A DNA stretch of 64,000 nucleotides from NCBI RefSeq assembly GCF_016908565.1, contig NZ_JAFBED010000005.1, positions 248,001-312,000 of the forward strand, written 5' to 3'. Of the stretch, positions 55,206-63,029 are shown one piece after another. The notes beneath the pieces were generated by a model. The model worked only from the letters and a program-made list of their open reading frames with translations, was not told the origin of the DNA and did no database searches. Position 1 is the first letter of the stretch; every line of letters begins with the position of its first letter. This DNA comes from Sutcliffiella tianshenii (GTDB taxonomy: Bacteria > Bacillota > Bacilli > Bacillales > Bacillaceae_I). The translations under genes were made by a program, and so were the position numbers.

Positions 55206-56024
55206 ATGAAAAAATTATCATTATTCATAAGCATCTTTGCGGTTCTTCTGTTAGCCGCTTGCGGAAATAACAATTCAGACAGCACAAAAGAAACAGATGA
55301 AAAGCTCCCGGAGATGGTGCAGGTGGAAATACTTCTTCCTGAAAAGATTGAGCCGGATGAAGAAGTGAAGATCGAGGCGCTCGTCACACAAGGCAAGGAA
55401 AAAGTCGAGGACGCAAGCGAAGTTACCTTTGAAGTCTGGAAGCAGGGACAGGAAAAGGACCACGAAATGATCGAAGGGAAAAATGACGGTTCGGGCATAT
55501 ACTCCTTTACTAAGACTTTTGAAGAAGAAGGCTTATACTTTGTGGTGGCCCACACAACAGCTAGAGACATGCATGTGATGCCGCGTGTCGAGATGACCGT
55601 TGGAAATCCTGATCCTGCGACAAAAGAGGGCGATGAATCAGGTCATGACCATGGTTCCGAGCATTCCGATCACGAAGGCAGCCATGACGGAGAAGCTCAT
55701 TCAGACCATGAAAGCCAGGACCATGAACATGCAGCAACGTTAATGATGACATTGAATAATCAAGAAGCTGTAAAAGTAAACCGGGAAGCCACTTTGTCCA
55801 CGGAGCTGAAAAAAGATAATGCAGCCTTAAAGGGGGCTACTGTCCGATTTGAAGTTTGGCATGCTGATTCCGAAAAGCATGAATTCATCGATGCAGCTGA
55901 AGTCAGCGAAGGTGTGTATGAAGCGAAAACCACCTTCAAACAAAAAGGCAAACATAATGTACAGATCCATGTAGAGAAAGACGAACTTCACGAGCATCAG
56001 TTGGAAGAGCTCGAAGTGGAATAA
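55206..56024 (+). CDS. lipoprotein with two YtkA/FixH-like domains
   Basis: This 272-residue lipoprotein (LLLAACGNNN, Cys at 20) has two YtkA-like immunoglobulin-type domains (about 35-135 and 180-268). Each has VTFEVWKQG or VRFEVWHAD and a GIYSFTKTF or GVYEAKTTF block. A His/Asp/Glu/Ser-rich linker (about 145-178) with repeated HSDHE-type words joins them and could hold metal ions. AAAGGAG precedes the ATG. Role unknown; relatives occur near copper and heme-copper oxidase functions. Confidence 0.82.
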   Translation: MKKLSLFISIFAVLLLAACGNNNSDSTKETDEKLPEMVQVEILLPEKIEPDEEVKIEALVTQGKEKVEDASEVTFEVWKQGQEKDHEMIEGKNDGSGIYSFTKTFEEEGLYFVVAHTTARDMHVMPRVEMTVGNPDPATKEGDESGHDHGSEHSDHEGSHDGEAHSDHESQDHEHAATLMMTLNNQEAVKVNREATLSTELKKDNAALKGATVRFEVWHADSEKHEFIDAAEVSEGVYEAKTTFKQKGKHNVQIHVEKDELHEHQLEELEVE

Positions 56025-56025
56025 T

Positions 56026-56057
56026 AAAAAGGATGACCTCGAGGGGTCATCCTTTTT
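56026..56057. terminator. bidirectional terminator after the YtkA-like gene
   Basis: AAAAAGGATGACC/GGTCATCCTTTTT stem. Confidence 0.9.
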
Positions 56058-56062
56058 ATGCA

Positions 56063-56893
56063 TTAAAAATCAAAATTATCCGGATCTGGCCCGACACGCT
56101 TGTTTTCATTTAAAGCGTGGATCTTCTGCATATCCTCATCCGTGATTTCAAAGTCGAAGATATCCGCATTTTCCTTGATGCGGTGCTCTTTTACAGACTT
56201 AGGGATGGTAACGACCCCATTCTGCAGGTCCCAGCGAAGGATGATTTGTGCAACCGACTTGTTGTATTTTTCTGCAAGCTCCATCAGCACTTCGTTTTGC
56301 AGCAGTTCACCCTGCATGAGTGGAGACCAGGCTTCCATCTGTATGCCATTCTCCTTACAGAAGTTAAGCAATTCAACTTGGGATAATTTAGGATGATATT
56401 CCACCTGGTTCACCATCGGCTTCACTTCTGCCACATCAAGGATATCCTGAAGGTGGTGAATATGGAAGTTGCTTACCCCTATTGCCCTAACCTTTCCATC
56501 AGCATATAACTTCTCCAAAGCCTTCCAAGTGTCCACGTACTTGCCTTTAACCGGCCAGTGAACAAGATATAGATCCAGATACTCCAAGCCAAGCTTCTCC
56601 ATGCTTGCGTCAAATGCAGCAAGTGTGGATTCATACCCTTGATCGGCATTCCATACCTTCGTGGTAATGAATAGCTCTTCACGTGGCACACCAGCTTCTT
56701 TAATCGCCTTGCCCACACCATCTTCATTTTTATAGATGGCTGCTGTATCGATGCTGCGGTAGCCGGCTTGAATCGCCATTTTCACGGAGCTTTCCACTTC
56801 CTGCCCCTCTTCCACCTTGAATACTCCTAATCCAAACCAGGGCATTTCCACCCCATTATGTAAAGTAGTTGTTGAAGTTAAACCATTTAACAA
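56063..56893 (-). CDS. yvgN: aldo/keto reductase, YvgN-like glyoxal/methylglyoxal reductase
   Basis: This 276-residue TIM-barrel NADPH reductase has the tetrad: Asp in [13 protein letters not shown], Tyr in the same box, Lys in ITTKVWN and His in [22 protein letters not shown] is the NADPH loop. TTG 56893 lies 9 bp after AGGAGG and gives the exact length of B. subtilis YvgN; the ATG 9 bp earlier abuts the site. It probably detoxifies methylglyoxal and glyoxal. Confidence 0.9.
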   Translation of the reverse strand: MLNGLTSTTTLHNGVEMPWFGLGVFKVEEGQEVESSVKMAIQAGYRSIDTAAIYKNEDGVGKAIKEAGVPREELFITTKVWNADQGYESTLAAFDASMEKLGLEYLDLYLVHWPVKGKYVDTWKALEKLYADGKVRAIGVSNFHIHHLQDILDVAEVKPMVNQVEYHPKLSQVELLNFCKENGIQMEAWSPLMQGELLQNEVLMELAEKYNKSVAQIILRWDLQNGVVTIPKSVKEHRIKENADIFDFEITDEDMQKIHALNENKRVGPDPDNFDF

Positions 56894-57015
56894 AGGAATC
56901 ATCCTCCTATACATTGATAAATTCATTATGACCGATTTTTGGTATGTTGCAAATTTTCTGCTCGGATTCACACTTCCTTTTGTCCCAGGATATAAATAGA
57001 AAAAAGGAGTTTTCG

Positions 57016-57342
57016 ATGGAGATGTATGACTACATGATGATCTTGAATGTGTTGGTAATTATCTCTTCTGCGATGATCAGTTACCTCTATGTCTCACAAA
57101 TGGTACTAAGGAAGGGTGCTTTCCTCTTTCACACTATGATCAGCCTCTCCTTCGTGGTCATTGCCTGGTTTGTGACCACCAGTATATGGTACTACCTGAC
57201 CATACAGGTGGATGGACTCCTTTACCTCGGCGGGATGCTTTTCAATCTGATTGTCATGATGTTCTGTATAACTGTCCTTATCTCATATCTTGTAGTAAGG
57301 CGTTCTTATCTGCTGAAACACTATCAAGCGAGAAATAAATGA
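57016..57342 (+). CDS. hypothetical small membrane protein
   Basis: This 108-residue protein has three membrane helices and little else: about residues 5-24, 34-60 and 67-92. The ATG at 57016 follows AAAGGAG. The upstream frame back to 56944 lacks a site. Not recognised. It lies between divergent yvgN and convergent wrbA-like genes. Confidence 0.6.
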   Translation: MEMYDYMMILNVLVIISSAMISYLYVSQMVLRKGAFLFHTMISLSFVVIAWFVTTSIWYYLTIQVDGLLYLGGMLFNLIVMMFCITVLISYLVVRRSYLLKHYQARNK

Positions 57343-57390
57343 CACCCATCACCCGGCTTTTCATCCACCGGGTGATGAGTGTTTTGTTTT
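57342..57390 (+). terminator. terminator of the 57016 gene
   Basis: CAC-CATCACCCGG/CCGGGTGATG-GTG stem with TTTTG-TTTTT tail. Confidence 0.88.
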
Positions 57391-57392
57391 TG

Positions 57393-58007
57393 TTATTGCA
57401 TTCCCTTTTTCACGGCGCTTGCCACTTGAATGGTCCGTTTCGCCTGATGCTTTACTGCTGCTGTCACATCTTCCTTCCAGTTACCTTCCTGATCTGCCGT
57501 CACACTTGTACCGTAAGGATTTCCTCCAGCAGCGAAAATCGATTCATCCGTATAGCCGGGTGCCGCTACAATCGCTCCCCAATGGAACATGGTGGTATAG
57601 AGATTCAGGATCGTCTGTTCCTGGCCACCGTGGGGATTGCTTGCCGAAGTCATCGCACTGACAACTTTATTGGCCAGCTTCCCTTTCGACCAGAGCCCTC
57701 CTGTCGTATCGAGGAATTGCTTCATCTGTGAAGGCACAGTTCCATATCGTGTCGGAACACTGAAAATATATGCATCTGCCCATTCAAGATCATCGAGGCT
57801 CGCAGTCGGCACATCCTTTGTCTCCTCCAAATGCGCCTTCCATGCCGGATTTCCATTTATCGCTTCTTCGGGTGCCAGCTCAGGAACCTTCACAAGCTTT
57901 ACTTCAGCACCCGTTTCCTTGGCAGCTTCTTCCGCTGCTTTCGCTAATTTGTAATTAGTGCCGGTAGAACTGTAGTAGAAAATTGCCAGTTTTACATCTT
58001 TACCCAT
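57393..58007 (-). CDS. wrbA: NAD(P)H:quinone oxidoreductase, WrbA type
   Basis: This 204-residue flavodoxin-like enzyme has the FMN phosphate loop YYSSTGTNYKLAKA (about 11-24), the PTRYGTVPSQMKQFLD box and the GGQEQTILNLYTTMFHWG motif of WrbA. It reduces quinones by two electrons. The ATG at 58007 follows GGAGAGG; nine upstream codons are open but are not used. Monocistronic. Confidence 0.92.
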   Translation of the reverse strand: MGKDVKLAIFYYSSTGTNYKLAKAAEEAAKETGAEVKLVKVPELAPEEAINGNPAWKAHLEETKDVPTASLDDLEWADAYIFSVPTRYGTVPSQMKQFLDTTGGLWSKGKLANKVVSAMTSASNPHGGQEQTILNLYTTMFHWGAIVAAPGYTDESIFAAGGNPYGTSVTADQEGNWKEDVTAAVKHQAKRTIQVASAVKKGMQ

Positions 58008-58149
58008 TGTATTAACCTCTCCTTTAATTTTCATTACTTCCAGTAAATATTATCCAAACATTACTTATAACTATACAGTCCCTCTACCCTTTTATCTTGA
58101 TTTCAAACGAAATCCTGCACTTTTCATTAAGTTTGTAAAAAAGACAACC

Positions 58150-58178
58150 AAAAAACCACTGGCAAAAGGCCAGCGGTT
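58150..58178 (-). terminator. terminator of the protease gene
   Basis: AACCGCTGGC/GCCAGTGGTT stem with six T on the minus strand. Confidence 0.85.
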
Positions 58179-58195
58179 CAATTTCTATTATTCTA

Positions 58196-60118
58196 TCAAT
58201 TCACAATTGCCAGTGAGAAAGTCTGTGGTCCGACCGGCACATTATATGCCTGTACCTCAACCGTATATGTCCCGCTCTGTGGCGCGTTAATAAACACGTT
58301 TTCTACGTTATTGCGCCCATCCCAGTTATTATTGTATGGCGAAGTAAAATCATTTCCTACATATTGTGTGCCATTTGGCGCTGTAATGACAAGATCCAAA
58401 TCGTTGACAAGCGTTACAGAAGCAGTGGTGCTGGCAGGTGCATCAGACCACACCAGGGAGATTTTCAACGGCTTGCCCGCAGTAGCCGTAAACGAGTAAG
58501 TCGCTTTTTGGCTCGTTGAAAGAGAACTGGATTCATTCACATAAGCAACGTTCAAGGATTTATCCAATGTCACCCTGCCCCAACCTTGGTTGCCGTTCGG
58601 GTAGCCAAGGCCGATATCAGCTGCTCCGGCGATCAATGCCGCTTTTAATAGAGAAGGCTTTGGAGTGATGCCTCTATTTTTCACAAAATGCTCACGAAGC
58701 TGGGCCACGTTTCCTGCTACGATCGGTGTAGCCATGGAGGTTCCACCCATATAGGCATACTTGCTGTCATGGTTCGCCCAGAAGGAGGAATCCGGTGCAA
58801 GGGAAGATCGTGCTGATAAGATGAATGTACCAGGGGCCATGACGTCCGGCTTGATTCGTCCATCCTTCGTAGGTCCGCGTGAAGAGAACTGGGCAACATG
58901 GTTGATGTTATCCGCATAGGAACCGAAGCTTGGTCGGAGGTTTTCCGTAGCACCTACTGTTATCGCATTTTTTGCTGTACCTGGTGCACTGATCGTTCCA
59001 CCGTTCGGCCCTTCATTTCCGGCAGCGAAAAGGATTGTCATATCATTTTTTCGTACATAGTCATCCACATTTCTGGAATCTGTCGTGTAAGCTCCATTAA
59101 CCGCAGCTCCCCAGGAGTTCGTGTGAATTCTGGCACCTGCACTGTATGCCTGGCTGAATAAGGTTTGCAGATTGGAAGGCAGTCCACCGAGTCCTCCACC
59201 GCTATCCATGATAGATTGGAAGACAAGATTCGCCTGTGGCGCCATCCCCTTATTGGCGGAACCGTTACCTAGCACCGATCCCGCAACATGGGTACCATGT
59301 CCGTTTGTATCATTTGCATTGCTTGTGCGACCGAGGGCATATAATGCCGTGATTTTCCCACGGAAGGCTTCATGCATCGAGCTGTCATTGCGTCCTGTAT
59401 CAAGGCCTGTATCGGCAACCGCCACAATCTGTCCTTGTCCATACAGACCGTAGCTGCTCTGTGCCACATCCGCTTTGACTATACCTCGTGCCACATCATT
59501 CATCAATTTATATTCAGGCTTTGCCGTAATGTAGAGCACGTCATTGTTTGCCGCGTATTGCGCGATTTCATCTATTCCTCTTAATTGCACTTCTCTATTC
59601 TTCTGCTTTGTATCAAGTGCGACCGCTTTTACAAGTTCTGAAGCACCTTTGGTGAAAAGCTGGGGATCTATTCTGTATATTGGTAAGTAAGGCTCAACGG
59701 ATTCCACGTGCTCAATGGAGCTGGTTGCTGATTTCACGTCGCCCTCATACTCGACGATATATGCATAATCAGGTATGTAGTCGAGGATCTTTGCTCCTGT
59801 TTTCTCCAGTTGCATTTTTGTTTCTTCTAAGATTGGCCCATTGAATTGAACAATGTGAAGTTTGTTATTTGCCGGGACTGTTTCAAGCTTCTTTTGCAAT
59901 CCCTTTGGAAGCTTCACATTTTCAGATTCCACAAGGAACGCTGCAGCACCTGTCTGCCCCTGCTTGGAGAAACCCTTAGCCTCGCTGGTCGTTTGAATCC
60001 CCTTGAAATCCAGATCAAAATTCCTTGCACCACCTGCAGATGGATTGCTTAACGCAACTGTCGAAAGAATCGCTGCTGCAGATAAAACTGATAAAAACAC
60101 CTTGTTTTTCTTTCTCAT
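58196..60118 (-). CDS. S8 subtilisin-like serine protease, close homolog of alkaline protease KP-43
   Basis: This 640-residue secreted protease has a signal peptide (KVFLSVLSAAAILSTVAL), a ~180-residue pro-region and a mature enzyme that should start near NDVARGIVKADVAQ (about residue 207). The triad is in VAVADTGLDTG (Asp), NGHGTHVAGSVLG (His) and GGTSMATPIVAG (Ser). A C-terminal ~100-residue jelly-roll domain follows. Total length and most of the sequence match KP-43, the oxidation-stable protease of Bacillus sp. KSM-KP43, as I recall it. ATG 60118 follows AGGAG; a further 80 open codons upstream are not used. The regulator-peptide pair upstream suggests quorum control. Confidence 0.95.
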   Translation of the reverse strand: MRKKNKVFLSVLSAAAILSTVALSNPSAGGARNFDLDFKGIQTTSEAKGFSKQGQTGAAAFLVESENVKLPKGLQKKLETVPANNKLHIVQFNGPILEETKMQLEKTGAKILDYIPDYAYIVEYEGDVKSATSSIEHVESVEPYLPIYRIDPQLFTKGASELVKAVALDTKQKNREVQLRGIDEIAQYAANNDVLYITAKPEYKLMNDVARGIVKADVAQSSYGLYGQGQIVAVADTGLDTGRNDSSMHEAFRGKITALYALGRTSNANDTNGHGTHVAGSVLGNGSANKGMAPQANLVFQSIMDSGGGLGGLPSNLQTLFSQAYSAGARIHTNSWGAAVNGAYTTDSRNVDDYVRKNDMTILFAAGNEGPNGGTISAPGTAKNAITVGATENLRPSFGSYADNINHVAQFSSRGPTKDGRIKPDVMAPGTFILSARSSLAPDSSFWANHDSKYAYMGGTSMATPIVAGNVAQLREHFVKNRGITPKPSLLKAALIAGAADIGLGYPNGNQGWGRVTLDKSLNVAYVNESSSLSTSQKATYSFTATAGKPLKISLVWSDAPASTTASVTLVNDLDLVITAPNGTQYVGNDFTSPYNNNWDGRNNVENVFINAPQSGTYTVEVQAYNVPVGPQTFSLAIVN

Positions 60119-60183
60119 CCTAAACTCCACTCCTCTCGATTCATTACTCCCCCTTAATTTAGCACACAAAAGGAATACTTTAT

Positions 60184-60245
60184 ATTGGGAAAATTCAAAT
60201 ATAAATCGCGGTATCTTATCCTTTTTTCTCTTTGACTTTCCCAAT
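60184..60245. promoter_or_regulatory. inverted repeat in the protease promoter region
   Basis: ATTGGGAAA (60184-60192) and TTTCCCAAT (60237-60245) are perfect inverted 9-bp arms 44 bp apart, between the peptide gene terminator and the protease start. A possible target for the NprR-like regulator. Confidence 0.4.
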
Positions 60246-60271
60246 GGAAAAGCACTGCCAAAAGTTAGAAG

Positions 60272-60320
60272 ACAAAACAAAAAGCACACGCATGATCCCT
60301 TGGGGGACTTACGTGTGCTT
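60272..60320 (-). terminator. terminator of the regulator-peptide operon
   Basis: AAGCACACG/CGTGTGCTT stem with TTTTTGTTTT on the minus strand; it separates the peptide gene from the protease gene. Confidence 0.85.
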
Positions 60321-60326
60321 GTGGAA

Positions 60327-60491
60327 TCAACCGTTTGGAAGCGGGTCCGGATGCTCATCCTTTAAAGGGGAAACCATATCCGGCGGGCCAGCCATCTCTA
60401 CCACCGGCTCGGCAGATTGTGAAACAAAAACATCATGACCACCAGAGAAAATGAAACCAAGCAACAAGCATAATAGTATTGATTTTTTCAT
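60327..60491 (-). CDS. exported signalling pro-peptide candidate (NprX/Phr type)
   Basis: A 54-codon gene starts at ATG 60491, 5 bp after GGAGAGG and 12 bp past the regulator stop, with which its ribosome site overlaps. The product has a signal peptide (KKSILLCLLLGFIFSGG) and a short Pro/Asp-rich secreted tail of about 30 residues. GPPDMVS at residues 35-41 resembles the NprX active core SKPDIVG of the B. cereus group. The C-terminal DPLPNG is the other possible signal. No other function is suggested. It is too short to be seen by simple ORF calling. The match in size, export and position to RNPP pro-peptides is the main evidence. Confidence 0.75.
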   Translation of the reverse strand: MKKSILLCLLLGFIFSGGHDVFVSQSAEPVVEMAGPPDMVSPLKDEHPDPLPNG

Positions 60492-60503
60492 CTTACCCTC
60501 TCC

Positions 60504-61805
60504 TTAGTATAAAAATGTTTGCTTCTTTAGTTCCTGGTAACACAATGAATAGAAGTAACTCGCTTTTTTGTATTTGTAGCACTTTTCAAAGTAGACGGCT
60601 AGTTTTTCTGCATATTTTATAATTGGCTCCTTGAAGTCATGCTGCTGGAAATAAGGGAGCGCCACTTCCAAGAAAAATGTGTCTAGGTCATCATAATTGC
60701 CTTCTAAAATATATTCGAAAATGGTGAAATAATAATGATGCTCGATATGTTCCTGTGGATCCCCAATCAGGGATTTACCAAGTTGAAGCCATTTTTTGCA
60801 CTGTTCGATATCCCCAAGGTGATCGTACTCTATCAGCAGGCAATAGATGGAATCAAGCTTACTTTCCAGGTTCCTACCCTCTTTCAGATAATAACTCTTC
60901 TCAAATTCTTCGATTGCCTGCGGGTGATGTTTCCGGATGGAGTACAATTTCCCTAGATTATGATAGATCAGTGCCTGTAGATACGTGTTATTCAATGATT
61001 CTGAAAGCTTCTGTGCCAAAAGGTAGCTTTCCTCGGATCTGTCGTATTCCCCGATCCTGCGATAACAGATTCCCAGAAGCACCTGACATTCCGCACTCCG
61101 TTTCAAATCATAGATGGCCTGGAAGATATGCAGTGCCTTCGATGTATGCGTGATGCTCAAGGGCACTTTTGTCGTCTGGCTATAGGTGAGACCGAAAAGG
61201 TAATAAAGATCTGCCTCCTCCGCACTTTCAAAAACTGTACTTCGCTGCAATAGCTTCTCGGCCTCTTTCAGGTGCTCAAGTGCTTCGGAGTAATTGTTCA
61301 GCCGGTAGCTGAAAATCGCATGGAATTTTTTAAAATAATAATGCATCTGCAAATCAAAGATATCATGGAACTGCACCAGCTTATCGATAAGCAGCTTGGC
61401 CTGTTCGAGGTCCCGCAGATAAAGGTAATATCTGAGTTCAAACAAGATGAAATACATATATGTTTTCGTATTGACAGACTGGATCTTCAGGGAAAGCTGT
61501 TCGTAGCGCAGCTTTATTTCGTCGCTGTTGCTTGTGATCATCAATTTATACCAGGACATGAGCTCGCCAAGGATGGTCTCGTCCTGATGCTCGATCAGGC
61601 TGACTCCTAGCCTCTCGCATAATAACTGTAATACTTCTTCACTAGGTGAGGTCAGATTGTTTTCTATTTTTGAGAGATAGGAAACCGAGATGATCCCCCT
61701 TGCCAGATCCTCTTGCTTTAAATTGCGCTGAATGCGAAAAAACTTCAGCTTGCTACCGATATCCATTTTAGTTGTCTTTGCAGATTGTTGATCGATCTTC
61801 ATCAT
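60504..61805 (-). CDS. NprR-like RNPP-family HTH-TPR regulator
   Basis: This ~433-residue protein has an XRE helix-turn-helix (about 13-70, GSKLKFFRIQRNLKQEDLARG and SYLSKIENNLTSP). Up to nine TPR units follow, for example YYLFGLTYSQTTKVPLSIT, AECQVLLGICYRRIGEYDRSEESY, ALIYHNLGKLYSIRKHHPQAIEEFEKSY. This is the architecture of NprR, PlcR and PrgX, which bind short imported peptides. The length is closest to NprR. The start may be ATG 61805 or 61814 (TGGAGGA site). It is followed 12 bp later by the exported pro-peptide and then by the protease gene. Confidence 0.88.
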   Translation of the reverse strand: MMKIDQQSAKTTKMDIGSKLKFFRIQRNLKQEDLARGIISVSYLSKIENNLTSPSEEVLQLLCERLGVSLIEHQDETILGELMSWYKLMITSNSDEIKLRYEQLSLKIQSVNTKTYMYFILFELRYYLYLRDLEQAKLLIDKLVQFHDIFDLQMHYYFKKFHAIFSYRLNNYSEALEHLKEAEKLLQRSTVFESAEEADLYYLFGLTYSQTTKVPLSITHTSKALHIFQAIYDLKRSAECQVLLGICYRRIGEYDRSEESYLLAQKLSESLNNTYLQALIYHNLGKLYSIRKHHPQAIEEFEKSYYLKEGRNLESKLDSIYCLLIEYDHLGDIEQCKKWLQLGKSLIGDPQEHIEHHYYFTIFEYILEGNYDDLDTFFLEVALPYFQQHDFKEPIIKYAEKLAVYFEKCYKYKKASYFYSLCYQELKKQTFLY

Positions 61806-62095
61806 ATGGATCATTCCTCCATAGTGTCTATTTTTCTTAATTTTCAGACTACTAAGAGTGAGTCTATGTAACTAAGTATTGTCTCTTCTTTATTATAAAA
61901 GGCTTAATTCCATTTAGTAACCATTATTTATAGTTTTCTAGGCATATTTTAAATGGGAATATTTCCCCACCATCCCACATATTAATCAGTCTTGTTATAT
62001 TTTCACTTTATTTGACGAACAGTAACTAGTTTTGTCTATCTTAAAGGATTTCTTCGTTGAATGTTTAATAATGTTCTGTAAGGGAGGGATATTAC

Positions 62096-62605
62096 ATGGA
62101 ATTAAAAACACATGAAGTTGCTAAAGAGTTAGGCATGGCCCCAAGAACCATACGCAAATGGGTACAGAAATATAAAATCCCTTGCAGCAAAAATGATTAT
62201 GGACATTATGTATATGACCAAAAAGCCATATCTTTATTGGAAACCTTAAAAGCCAATTCTGAAGTTGCCGGTACCCTTGATGACTATGAAACTCCCCTTC
62301 AAAGTACAGAACCTTCCACTATCAACCCGCCTTTTGAGCCAAAGGAGCAGAAAATGGACCTTTTATATGACAGAATAAATAGAGTAGAAAGATTGTTGGA
62401 CCAAAAAGCGGATGAGGTGGTATCCTATCAGCTGCTCCAACAACGAAAGGAAATTGAAGAACTCACGAAAAGGATAGGGGAATTGGAGGAGTACATCCAT
62501 ACGCTGCAGACTCCAAATGTAAAAAAATATGAGCCTCCCCTGATATTCGACCAACCGATTAAAAACAAACGGCGGGGAATGTTCCGTTCCATCTTTGGAC
62601 TGTAA
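62096..62605 (+). CDS. racA: chromosome-anchoring protein RacA
   Basis: This 169-residue protein has a MerR-like N-terminal HTH (about 2-60, VAKELGMAPRTIRKWVQKYKIP) and a central coiled coil (about 90-142). A basic C-terminal tail (KNKRRGMFRSIFGL) could bind membrane or DivIVA. This is the layout of RacA, which tethers the origin region to the cell pole early in sporulation. A GGGAGGG site precedes the ATG. Terminator downstream. Confidence 0.85.
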   Translation: MELKTHEVAKELGMAPRTIRKWVQKYKIPCSKNDYGHYVYDQKAISLLETLKANSEVAGTLDDYETPLQSTEPSTINPPFEPKEQKMDLLYDRINRVERLLDQKADEVVSYQLLQQRKEIEELTKRIGELEEYIHTLQTPNVKKYEPPLIFDQPIKNKRRGMFRSIFGL

Positions 62606-62608
62606 GGA

Positions 62609-62641
62609 AGCTGACTGGCTTACAAGTCAGCTTTTTCTTTT
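62609..62641. terminator. terminator between racA and the 62627 gene
   Basis: AGCTGACT/AGTCAGCT stem followed by TTTTTCTTTT. Confidence 0.85.
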
Positions 62642-62953
62642 GTCTTCTTCCAGGAGCTGTTCCATGACATGATTGAACTGTTCGATCAAGGCAAGCTTTT
62701 CTGATTCCTCGAGGGAGGAATTGCATATTCGCTTGATCGCAAGAAAGTATTTTGCGTCACGGGATACTCTGGTTCGGGGGTGGGTCAACTCATCCTTCAG
62801 CTCTATACGAATCGCTTCTGCAAGCTGCTCGGACTCGTTTTTTGCAGGCTGTGACAATGTTCGGTTACTCCATAACTCTTTATATGCCTCTAATATTCTT
62901 TCAGGATTATTCATACGATACTCGCCCACTTTCTTACAAAATTCGTCAAACAT
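62627..62953 (-). CDS. conserved hypothetical helical protein
   Basis: This 108-residue soluble protein is mostly helical, with KNESEQLAEAIRIELKDELTHP in the centre and a charged C-terminus. No signal or membrane segment. It overlaps the racA terminator and is divergent from the kinase gene at 63030. Not recognised. Confidence 0.65.
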   Translation of the reverse strand: MFDEFCKKVGEYRMNNPERILEAYKELWSNRTLSQPAKNESEQLAEAIRIELKDELTHPRTRVSRDAKYFLAIKRICNSSLEESEKLALIEQFNHVMEQLLEEDKRKS

Positions 62954-63029
62954 ATAGAATTTTCTTTCTATTTATGGTACTTTGTTAATGAATAATAGTA
63001 CTTATCGCATCTGGTTAAGGGGACTCGCA

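Noticed and set aside
60119-60358. 80-residue N-terminal extension of the protease
   Set aside because: It reads through the promoter region and part of the peptide terminator and gene; ATG 60118 has a ribosome site and a signal peptide.
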